A stretch of 64,000 nt of DNA from Antedon mediterranea (Eukaryota > Echinodermata > Crinoidea > Comatulida > Antedonidae): positions 25,772,365 through 25,836,364 of the forward strand of contig NC_092678.1 of NCBI RefSeq assembly GCF_964355755.1. Reading direction: 5' to 3'. The translations under genes were made by a program, and so were the position numbers. The notes below the pieces were generated by a model, which was given only the letters and a program-made list of their open reading frames with translations, searched no databases and was not told where the DNA came from. This document shows, piece by piece, positions 23,267 through 34,900 of the stretch; the stretch's first letter is position 1, and every line of letters begins with the position of its first letter.

Positions 23267-23553
23267 ACATTCAACTTGGCCAGTTAAAATATTATTTTAA
23301 TTTTAATACCACGAATTTGGCTACTGTATTTTATTAACGCTAAATGAACAAATTTTAAAAACTAGACTTGTAATTTAACATTTGAATATTCAACCAAAGA
23401 TGTGCTTTTTATTTGTAAATTTAGCTTTTAAACAAATATTTTAAACTTGATAAAATACAAATGCTAAGGTTTTTTTTGTCTGTAGATATTTATTATATTA
23501 TAATATATAATTAGTGAATATTAATTTATGGTGTAAATTTGATTTATCGTTAT

Positions 23554-23559
23554 AATAAA
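23554..23559 (+). terminator. Polyadenylation signal AATAAA for the EXD1-like gene
   Basis: AATAAA lies about 290 bp after the stop codon. A second copy at 23742-23747 is an alternative. Both lie in the 0.7-kb AT-rich gap between two convergent genes. Confidence 0.5.
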
Positions 23560-23876
23560 TAATTTCTTTTATATTTGATTCATTTCTGCACTGTTTCAAA
23601 TACACCATTCCATTTAATTGATTATAATTTGATAAATTCATTTGATTACGAGTATTCCATGATACTAAAAGTAGTGTTAGGGGAGTCTATTGTGTATTTT
23701 ATAGGATTTAACAATCAATTTTACTGACAACAGTCAAATATAATAAAGCTATCTGCTTTTCATATGATTTTCTCTTTTTTTAAATGAATGCCATTTCATC
23801 AAAGCATATTTTTTACACAAAAAAAACTGCAATACAATTAACACACCATATTTAATTTTATTCAGACATTTATATC

Positions 23877-23882
23877 TTTATT
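23877..23882 (-). terminator. Polyadenylation signal for CCDC51 (minus strand)
   Basis: TTTATT on the plus strand, AATAAA on the minus strand, lies about 100 bp past the CCDC51 stop codon. Confidence 0.55.
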
Positions 23883-23981
23883 TTCAATCCGTAAAATAAC
23901 ATAAGTTTTAAATTCCATTATTGCTATTGCTTCTCGAACATGATTGTTATTTTGATTGATGTAACGTCTCTGGAAGACCTT

Positions 23982-25152
23982 TTATTTGAAAATACTATAC
24001 AGTATTGGCAATGTCAAAGCAAATGCGCCATAGATAAATACAACGGTTGATAGTGCACTCATTTTAACCTCCCATTCCAGTTTCTGCTCGGCATTTGCTA
24101 CTAATTCCTCAAAGCCATCTCTTCCACCTATAGACACATTTTTTCTTAGTGCTAACAATTCTTTAGTTATTGCAGCTTCTTGGTTCATCAATAAAGATTT
24201 TATCTCTTCCCTTTGTTTCAAAAGATTCTGTTCTTGCTCTTTTCGGGTTCCTTTAATGTCCGATGATCCGTTGCTAATGTCAAACGAATCCACAACTGCT
24301 TTCATTGATGCAACGTCATCTTTTAACCGATTCAAACTTTTAGAAGTTTCAGAATCAATGTCGGTAATACCGGTTATTTTCTTTAGTTCGCGTCGCCATC
24401 GCCAATTCACAATACTAGTTCCAATGACGCCGATACACGTCCCTATAAGAGAAAACATTAAAGACCAGTATTTCACCCGATCTTCTTGCATCTGTTGTTT
24501 TTCTTTACTTTCACGAAATGCCGCAGAGAAGGCATCTAGAGCATCTCTTTCTTTAATGTCGACTTGATTCCACCAGTCTTTCACTTTTTTCTCAATTTGT
24601 AACAGTTGATGTTCTTCAGTGGCAATTTCCAGAAACCTAGGATCATCTCGTGGCGTTCTGTCCAACTTTCGACGTATATCTTTTAATTTGGCTTGTATTT
24701 CGTTTACTTCAATGTTAGCATTTTTGACATGACTCCTTGCTTCAATGTAATAATTTTCTGCCTGTAAATAAAAAAAACAATGAAACGGTTGATTAAATAA
24801 TTGTTAATCCATTCTCCCATCCAGTAATATTATGCTGAATATACTAATTAAATAATGTGTGGGCACAGAGGCCAGTTTACACTATACTATTATCTATGTC
24901 ACATCTTGCACACATACTTACCTCACTGACTTTTTCCTGAGATGCTTTGACTTCTCTGATTCCCATAAAATTTTCGTAAGCAGCAATAATTCGAGAAATG
25001 CGACCACCCGAGTCTAGGGCCTTTTCTAGTTGCACGACTGTAAATGATTTAGGCTTTGGTTTGACAGAGGTAAACATAAGTTTCTTCAAATCTAGTCTTC
25101 TCGACATTTTTGTTGTTGATGTGTCGATCGGTGGTCTGCTAAATAAATTCAT
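23982..25152 (-). CDS. CCDC51: CCDC51 / MITOK, mitochondrial ATP-sensitive potassium channel subunit
   Basis: Two exons, 25152-24922 and 24761-23982, join in phase 0 to give 336 aa. Similarity to vertebrate CCDC51 is clear along YENFMGIREVKASQEKVSEAE, LDRTPRDDPRFLEIATEEH and FSAAFRESKEK. Coiled coil covers about residues 55-170. Transmembrane segment 1 is about 177-197 (SLIGTCIGVIGTSIV) and segment 2 is about 312-335 at the extreme C-terminus (VVFIYGAFALTLPILY), with a second coiled coil between. This two-membrane-span, coiled-coil layout is that of MITOK, the pore-forming subunit of the mitochondrial KATP channel in the inner membrane. The short Arg/Ser/Thr-rich N-terminus fits mitochondrial import. 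The first in-frame Met is used; a second Met lies 15 codons later (MSRRLD). It is head-to-head with the RCC1-repeat gene. Confidence 0.88.
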
Positions 25153-25942
25153 TCATTCCCAAACCAAAATATTGAGGGCGGTTTCTTTTACTAACGGACG
25201 TTTTTATTGGTTTAGCTGATCATTATCTTATTAAAACCACCAATCAGAAAACAGTACTCATACATGCTGAGTTATGAAGATAACATGGCTGCGCCCATTA
25301 TTAATGAAAATCCAGAATTATAGCCAAATACAGTTGATAAACGAACGGAAACAATAAAATAAGACATCGGTATTAAATCGAATAACTTCATGTTTTAGGT
25401 ATTATAACTATAATAACGATTTATGAAACGGAAATATGAATTACGTAATAATTATTATTATCAACGTATGGTCCCTGACCCTGCTGTGTTGTGTGTGGCG
25501 GCGCTGCAACAAAAACAAACATGAGTAAGAGAGAGCTAGGCCTAGCTTAATTTTTAGTGTATACTGTATGTTCCCAAATATAATTTTATATAATAGGCTT
25601 AGTCCTAGAGAGAAATAAAATGCAGTAATTATTACTATATTCCAGGTATGTTGTAAATCTGTGTTTACATTTTAATTCAGCTCTTGGAAATAATTAAATT
25701 TAAAAAGACAACAAACAAAGAAGTCAATTATCTATTGATAATTTGTGAGTGAGAGAGATGATGAAATGTGATTTTGTATTTTGTCTCTTTTCATATTGAT
25801 TTGTTGTGATTTTAGTGTATAGTGCATTGAGATGTAATGTGCTATATAATAATAAATTAAATAATTTAATTATTTTAATTGCTTAAAATGAATTTACTGA
25901 ATTTTAATTTGATTAAAGTACCCAGACTCTAAAACTGAAATC
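25153..25942. promoter_or_regulatory. Divergent promoter region between CCDC51 and the RCC1-repeat gene
   Basis: The start codons of two opposite genes are 790 bp apart. The GC-richer part near 25480-25525 (GTGTGGCGGCGCTGCAAC) precedes AACATGA|GTAAGAG, which could be a 5' UTR exon donor of the plus-strand gene. If spliced to a point just upstream of 25943, the ATG there would give only a very short upstream reading frame. No TATA box is evident. Confidence 0.45.
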
Positions 25943-28900
25943 ATGTCTGGTTATGACCTTTTTGAAGTTGCATCCTTATTAAGAATTGAAGACAGTACTA
26001 TAAGATTGTCAGCCTTTCACCAAAATGATGTTTCTACGACAACGCTATTGGTATGTAAAAATGGTAAGTGACGCTTCGCACCCATTCAACAATCCGCTCT
26101 TAAACCAGATATGAACACTTTTCTTAGTACTCTTCTTAAGAATGCTTCTAATTCAAAATTTTAAACAAAATACAAAAAGGTCACCTGTATTCAAATTAAG
26201 TTTGCCGTATATAAAGCAGCGTCCTCAATGACACAAAATTCCATTACTTAATTGTTATTTAAACTTTAATCTAACTCCTTCAGGTTATCTTCTTGTTCGA
26301 TTTCATCTTTATGGACACAGCCCAGTTGTTAAACAAATTCCATGGTATGAAGTAAGTATATATTTAAAAAATTTTTTTGTTTTTAAAAGATGTTTATTAT
26401 TTTAAAATGTGCATTGAATACTGGAGAACAACCAATGTCTGAGACAGACATCATGGGTCAACCTCCCCTCCCCCAGTACCTCTTACTTCCACCTCACCAA
26501 TTCCATCAAATCAACTCAGCTTCCACCACCGTATCTTTTCCCTGAAATATGCCCCCAAAATGTCTCCTAACAACTTGACCCTACCTTATTTCTAAAACAC
26601 CAATTAAATTAATTAACATTAATATAGTAAAAGGATTTATTACTGCATTGTATTTTGAATGTACTGTGGTACTGGTTGATAATGCCTGTAATTTGTCAAT
26701 ATTATTTCTTTAAATTAGAACCCAAAGAAGGATATAATCTGTGCTACAATTGATCCAAGTGGAGAGTGGGGTTTGTTAGCATGTGCTGATAAGTCTCTCA
26801 ACATCCTGCCGTTAAGATCATTCTTTAAGTTCACGCCCACCACAACTTTTCTCTGGAAAACTCGGGATGTGACTGAAATCACACCGCAACATCAAAAAGG
26901 TATAGAAAACATTTTAAAAATTATATAAAATTATGCTTATTAATATTGTTGTTTTCCTCTATTTTGTGATTGATTCATAGTCACAGACTATTTCCAATCT
27001 TATAAGTTTAATATTATAAGGTTGGTTGATATAACACTAAAACTATTAAATGTTTCTTTATGTAGGAATTTTTGTAGGAATACCAACAGCTTTAGTTTGG
27101 TGGTCTCCTTCCGAGTTGGTTGATATAACACTAAAACTAGTAAATGTTTCTTTTTGTAGGAATACCAACAGCTTTAGTTTGGTGGTCTCCTTCCGAGTTG
27201 GTTGATATAACACTAAAACTATTAAGTGTTTCTTTTTGTAGGAATACCAACAGCTTTAGTTTGGTGGTCTCCTTCCGAGTTGGTTGATATAACACTAAAA
27301 CTATTAAGTGTTTCTTTTTGTAGGAATACCAACAGCTTTAGTTTGGTGGTCTCCTTCCGAGTTGGTTGATATAACACTAAAACTATTAAGTGTTTCTTTT
27401 TGTAGGAATACCAACAGCTTTAGTTTGGTGGTCTCCTTCCGAGTTGGTTGATATAACACTAAAACTATTAAGTGTTTCTTTTTGTAGGAATACCAACAGC
27501 TTTAGTTTGGTGGTCTCCTTCCGAGTTGGTTGATATAACACTAAAACTATTAAGTGTTTCTTTTTGTAGGAATACCAACAGCTTTAGTTTGGTTGCCTCC
27601 TTCCGAGTTGGTTGATATAACACTAAAACTATTAAATGTTTCTTTTTGTAGGAATACCAACAGCTTTAGTTTGGTGGTCTCCTTCCGAGTTGGTTGATAT
27701 AACACTAAAACTACTAAATGTTTCTTTTTGTAGGAATACCAACAGCTTTAGTTTGGTTGCCTCCTTCCGAGTTGGTTGATATAACACAAACTATTAAGTG
27801 TTTCTTTTTGTAGGAATACCAACAGCTTTAGTTTGGTTGCCTCCTTCCGAGTTGGTTGATATAACACTAAAACTATTAAGTGTTTCTTTTTGTAGGAATA
27901 CCAACAGCTTCAGTTTGGTGGTCTCCTTCCGAGTTGGTTGATATAACACTAAAACTAGTAAATGTTTCTTTTTGTAGGAATACCAACAGCTTTAGTTAGG
28001 TTGCCTCCTTCCGAGTTGGTTGATATAACACTAAAACTATTAAATGTTTCTTTTTGTAGGAATACCAACAGCTTTAGTTTGGTTGCCTCCTTCCGAGTTG
28101 GTTGATATAACACTAAAACTATTAAGTGTTTCTTTTTGTAGGAATACCAACAGCTTTAGTTTGGTGGTCTCCTTCCGAGTTGGTTGATATAACACTAAAA
28201 CTAGTAAATGTTTCTTTTTGTAGGAATACCAACAGCTTTAGTTTGGTGGTCTCCGTCCGAGAATAAACATATTTGTATTGTTGGAACAAATGTAAGTTAT
28301 TTATTTGAATAATAAGTTTAATCTTAATAATGAAATTCCAATTTTGAAGCAAACTCTTTTCTCTGTTTGTAATTGGAACTAAAAAGCTAAGCCTCAATGC
28401 ATCAAACCATGAAGCTATCTAAATTATAGCTCCATGATCAAACAGTGAATGCAAAGTGATGTGAACCAAAGCTTTAAGCGATAGTCTACAATTCTTTTAT
28501 ATATTTCAAGAAGCATTTTTAAGTATGTAACTGAATGTTTTTGTTATAGGCGGGTGAGATTGTGTTTGTTGATCTCTGTCTTCAACGTGACGTACGATCT
28601 GTTAGGATTAACAAGGATATTACAAACTTAAATATGGTGGAGGATTCATGCGGTCGCGTTACCTACCTTATTGTAAGTTAATTTTAGAAATTATGTGATT
28701 ATTTTTTTTTTTTTTTATGTCCATGTACAAAAATCATACATTACTTGCCAAATTGTTAATTCCCCTCATTAAAGCCCCTCATTTACAGTATACTGGTACC
28801 CTGGTACCCTGCATATGTATAAAACTAAACTGTATAAATATGACAGTACGTACAGTGTATACAGGAATAGGACGCCTTCACTGTGTAATTTATTTGTAAC

Positions 28901-31900
28901 CTTGTAAGAATCATTGTTGTAGATCCATACTAAATCGGGTCAGCCATGGAAACAGCTTCTAACGAGTGTTGGACATGTTGATGGTTCATCGTCAAGTACA
29001 ACTCTACACAATCTGGGATTTGAATATGTCGTGCGAGATTCTTTACCATCTCACAATATTTTACATGATGGTAAGTAATAGATAAGATTATGCAGGGGTG
29101 GATTCAAGGGGGTGCTCAGGCCGACCCATGCCCCCTCTAAATTTTGCAATTTGTAATGCAAAAGGTAGGACATCAAATTAAGCTTGGGCCTGTATTTCAC
29201 TACTTTTAGGCCCTGGTCCCCCTATTTCAAAATCCTGGATCTGCCACTGTTATGTCCTTTATGAACTTAGTGAGATCCAAGTTCACTGCCACTCAAGTAC
29301 AGTGTTGATACTAGCAGTCAATAGGCAATTCCTTTGATTCTTGTTTGTTTGATAGAAGAAGGTTCTGAACAGTTTAAACCTAAAGAGTTTCAGCAATTTA
29401 CTTCAAGTACCCTTCTTGACTGTCAGAATGCACGTGGAGGAAAGAAGCTTGTCACGTCCTACAACAAACAATCACGCATTTACAAGGTATGTTGTTAATT
29501 TCTTTAAAATCACTTGTTTTCGTTGCGTTTTGTTTAGCATTTAAAGTTTGTACCCGTTGCTTTGTTTATATTAAAATGAAATAAATGTATTTATATTTAG
29601 GACACTTGCACTGATGAAGGGCTAAGGTGTTGCCCGAAAGCTCTGCAAATTTTTCTGTGTGTTTTACTTTATTGTTTTGATTTAGCTGTTTGCTTATTTT
29701 ATTCTGTATCTCCATTGAGATCCAGCCACTGATACCTACAGCACAGTAATTTGATTTATCTTTTAGGTGTTTGACAGTAATATTGATAATTGGCTGCCAT
29801 TGTTTGTGTATCGACTGCCAGAAAGCTACGGTCATATTGTGCACACAAGCCGTTTGATGTTTGCTGTGTCGCACATCAATGATAAAGTAAGTACCTCTGT
29901 CTACACTATCAAACTTTATGTGATGTGCCCATATATAGACATGATGACGTCACATCACTACCATATTTGGGCACATCACACTTTTTTGTCAAACTAGTTT
30001 GATAGTGTAGACAGAGTTTAACAATGTTTCTCATGTACAAGCAATTGTTGATACTTACATTTGTATTAAAATTAAATTATTTTCAGACTGTATTAAACAT
30101 GTTGTCCACACAACTGCTTGAGGGATCGTCACACTCATATTTCGATCAAGATGCAATTCTCCAAACCTTTAGCTTCCATGGCAACCAGAGTGTTGTTGGT
30201 ATATATTCATGTAACAGCAATACTTCTTCACAAAATTCAGAATCGGAAATGTATGTACTAAATATATATAAAATGTTTGTCTAAATAGTGTTTTTTATTT
30301 TGCTTTTAATTTCAATTTTTAATTTTGTCTTTTTATATTTCTCTAGCAAACCTGATACAAAAGAAAAGAAAAAAGTGCAACTTCCTGAGAGTTGCATTGT
30401 GGTTACAAATAAAGGAGTCTATCACTGCCGACCAAGGTAAAACTACAATGACCATTGGCTACTCTGTACAAGTAAACATGAATAAACTACAATGACCATT
30501 GGCTACTCTGTACAAGTAAACATGAATAAACTACAATGACCATTGGCTACTCTGTACAAGTAAACATGAATAAACTACAATGACCATTGGCTACTCTGTA
30601 CAAGTAAACATGAATAAACTACAATGACCATTGGCTACTCTGTACAAGTAAACATGAATAAACTATTAACTTATTAACATCATGAATTGACTGCTTATTA
30701 TTTGTCTTTTTACAGGGTTATTCCTGAGGAATTATTTTTACAGCTAGTTTTGGACAATCTAGGCACTCTAGAATCAGCAGACAAGCTTGGCTTCATTCTT
30801 GGGTTGGATGTGAACCTGCTATATGAAAAAGCTGCCGATAAACGTCTGGCTGATGGAAACTACCAGCAAGCAATGAAACTATACAATATGTCAAAGGTAT
30901 TTTGAAATTAATATCTTACTTAAATGTAGGTTTTGCATTGCTTTAAACAAATGTCATGTATGTTTTTTAGTGTTCTAACAAATGTCATGTATGTTTTGCA
31001 GTGTCCTAACATGCAGCGTGTGACCCGCTTTGCTCAGTATGGCTGCATACACGAGGTCCTTGAACACTGCTTTGCAGCTTTGAGTAAACCAAAACAGCTG
31101 CAATGGGTTGAACGGAGGCAACTTGCTGATTTACTTATCAAATGCTCTGTTCATGAGTTGTTGCAGGGCAAGTTTGAGAATACTTTGAATAAGCTAAGGT
31201 GAGTTGATGTTTTCTGATAAAGTAAAATATACAGGTTTACTGTATAGTGGTATCATGATTAAGTTTGAGAACGAAATCTATAATATGTTTTTTTATTTGT
31301 TTTTAGACACTTTCTCAGTAGTAACTCTGACTACGATGAAGTTGCAACTCTTCGCTTATTATCAGATACTGGAATGCACACTTTGCTCGTTGAAGTAGCA
31401 AAGGTAAGTACCAAAACATCTACATGTACGCAAATAAAGTATGCTAAGTTAATGCTTTACTCATTTACATATTATTTCTATTCAGATGCGTGGATTGTTA
31501 CCATATGCAGTTGAGCTTCTCGTTGAACGAGGGCATTCTAACGGTGGTGCACTCAACTATGACCAGCTTGCCAATCAAGGGTTGTTTCATACACTTACAT
31601 CAATCAAAGAGGGCGTCCTTCTTCGATTGCTTACCACACAGGAACTTCTTAGCACGATTCTTGGCAAGGTAAATGTTTTTAATCATCGTCTACTTCATGC
31701 CTAGCTTACCTGGATAAACCGACAATAGCCCTTTTTCCTAGAAGAGCAAAATATAACTAAAAAAGTACACCCCTCTCTCTCTCAAACTACAATCCCTGAC
31801 TGTTTTTTATGTTCCTCTTGCAGCCAGACCTTGCCACCAGCTATCTATCATTGGTGATGCCTTGCCTGGACCAATTAGATCAGGTTAGACTTCTGCAACT

Positions 31901-34900
31901 AGCATGTATGCTTGATCCGTCTAAGGCCTCTATACACATGCTCCTCTCAACAGCCAATGACTTCTTCAAAAGACAAAGGTAATTGTATTCTGTGTTGTAT
32001 TAAGTTTACTGATTGTCAGAAAAGTAGCGTACTCAGCGGCCACATATGTAGCCACAAGTATTCATTATTAAGTACGTTTATTGATTTGTGAGAAAAGTAC
32101 ATTACTCAATATGGTTTGGTCATTGCCAAAAAAAAGGAGAACAATCCCCTGTGTGAGACAGAGCTGGCAAGACCTTTGTAAAAACCTTACTAACCAACTG
32201 CTGGCTATGGCCCTTTACAAAAACATGCAAAGATAAATACAAAACTGTGTTTTCTTATTTGTCAGGTCTGCTTCAACTTCATCAATGAGTTCTCAGGGAA
32301 GCTTAACAAGTGAATCAAACACACAGGTATTGTACTACCCTTAGTTTTGATAGGCATTATTTAACATGTTAAAATAGTAAATAGGGATGTTAATGCTTTT
32401 TTCATGTTTTTATTTTTAATACACTATAGGATGATGTGCTTGTTTTGTCTAGAAAATCTCTGATCCATAATTTTCTACGAGTCTTGTTGGTCCTGAATTA
32501 TAAAAGGCGTGAAGGATCCAGGTGAGGGTTTGTTTACTGTTGATTTATTTTCGTTTTCGGGCCTATAATGTTTAAATATGCATCAATGTACAGTAGACAA
32601 TGTAGCCCATCAGAACTGCTATTAAGAGATGCCATGTTAACAATAATTACCATATGGTGACAACCAGTAAGTAACTGCTATTAGGAGATGCCATGTTAAC
32701 AATAATTACCATATGGTGACAACCAGTAAGTAACTGCTATTAGGAGATGCCATGTTAACAATAATTACCATATGGTGACAACCAGTAAGTAACTGCTATT
32801 AGGAGATGCCATGTTAACAATAATTACCATATGGTGACAACCAGTAAGTAACTGCTATTAGGAGATGCCATGTTAACAATAATTACCATATGGTGACAAC
32901 CAGTAAGTAACTGCTATTAGGAGATGCCATGTTAACAATAATTACCATATGGTGACAACCAGTAAGTAACTGCTATTAGGAGATGCCATGTTAACAATAA
33001 TTACCATATGGTGACAACCAGTAAGTAACTGCTATTAGGAGATGCCATGTTAACAATAATTACCATATGGTGACAACCAGTAAGTAACTGCTATTAGGAG
33101 ATGCCATGTTAACAATAATTACCATATGGTGACAACCAGTAAGTAACTGCTATTAGGAGATGCCATGTTAACAATAATTACCATATGGTGACAACCAGTA
33201 AGTAACTGCTATTAGGAGATGCCATGTTAACAATAATTACCATATGGTGACAACCAGTAAGTAACTGCTATTAGGAGATGCCATATTAACAATAATTACC
33301 ATATGGTGACAACCAGTAAGTAAATAATTTTGGTCTCAAAATACTTAGAAGACCCATATTAAAAGTGACTGAAAATGCCTATTTTGACCTTTGACCATAA
33401 ACTTGAATTATCTCAATATCTCACTATTAATATTATATTTATTAATGTACATTAGGCTGTATAGCTCAGCAGAAGTACTTTTAGAAGAGGAGGCAGCAGC
33501 AAGCCAGTATGTAGCCTCTACGCAGCCTACAGCAAATTGGCAACCTGTTAGTAAGCTACTGGCAAGTGGTCAGGCACACTCTGCTGCTGTGGTTGGTGAA
33601 CAACTCTATGCATGGGGCCTAGATGAACATGGAAGGTATGTTTCCACTAACTGATTTCATAAATTATATATTATATAATGCTACTAGATGAACATGGAAG
33701 GTATGTTTTCACTAACTGATTTCATAAATTATACTGTATATTATATAATGCTACTAGATGAACATGGAAGGTACGTCTGCACTATCTGATTTCATAAATT
33801 ATATATTATATAATGTTACTAGATGAACATGGAAGATATGTTTTCACTAACTGATTTCATAAATTATACTGTATATTATATAATGTTACTAGATGAACAT
33901 GGAAGGTATGTTTTCACTAACTGATTTCATAAATTATATATTATATAATGTTATTTAACATAATTATATGCATCTTTATGTCTTGTCATGTTGTATATTT
34001 TTTAGGGTCCCTAATGATCAGCTTCGGCTGGATGGGTCACCCTTTTAAAATATTGTTGAAATAAAATAAACATAAAGATCAATCCTTGAATCTTAATGGT
34101 ATACTGTTATATAGTCTTTTACAATGATTTGTTGATGTGTTTTCAGGTTAGGAATGGGAAACACACAGCAAAATACGTTAACAAATCCACAATGCATACA
34201 AAGTCTACCATACAGAGTTGTGGCCGTTTCCTGTGGCAAACATCACACCATGGCATTGACGGACCATGGGGTAAGTTTATACATGTTTAATATACCGGTA
34301 CTTGATTGTATGCTTATGCTGCAATGCCTGGTGGTATATCTTAAGTTGATAATTTGTGCTTAAACTTAGTGTTGGTTTTTTTTATTAACTATGTTTAATT
34401 GTTTTACATGAAGGTGTTTAGTTGGGGTTCATCTCAATTTGGCCAGATAGGTCATGGTAACCGTGTGACATGTACAAGGCCAACGTTGGTGGCAGCATTA
34501 CAACATGAACTGTGTGTTAGCATCACTTGTGGCCAATACCATTCCTTAGCGTTGTCTTCTGATGAAAGGTAAGAGCAACATATTTTTTCACAAGCATGTT
34601 TTGAAGCCAAGCCAAGCGCTTTGTCAATACTGTATACTTATCATATTTTACTAATAATTAAGAAATCATTAAACTCACATTTATTCAAAATGGAAAATAG
34701 CAAAAAAATTAATTGTCAAATAAAGAACACAGAACATTTAATGTACATTTTCAGGGTTTACAGTTGGGGTTGGGGTGTACATGGTCAACTGGGATCTGGA
34801 CACATTGAAGATCGTTTGACCCCACAGCCGATATATGACCTGGATGACCATGGTGTGACCGTCATTGCTGCTGGTTACTGTCACAGCAGCGTGTTGGACC

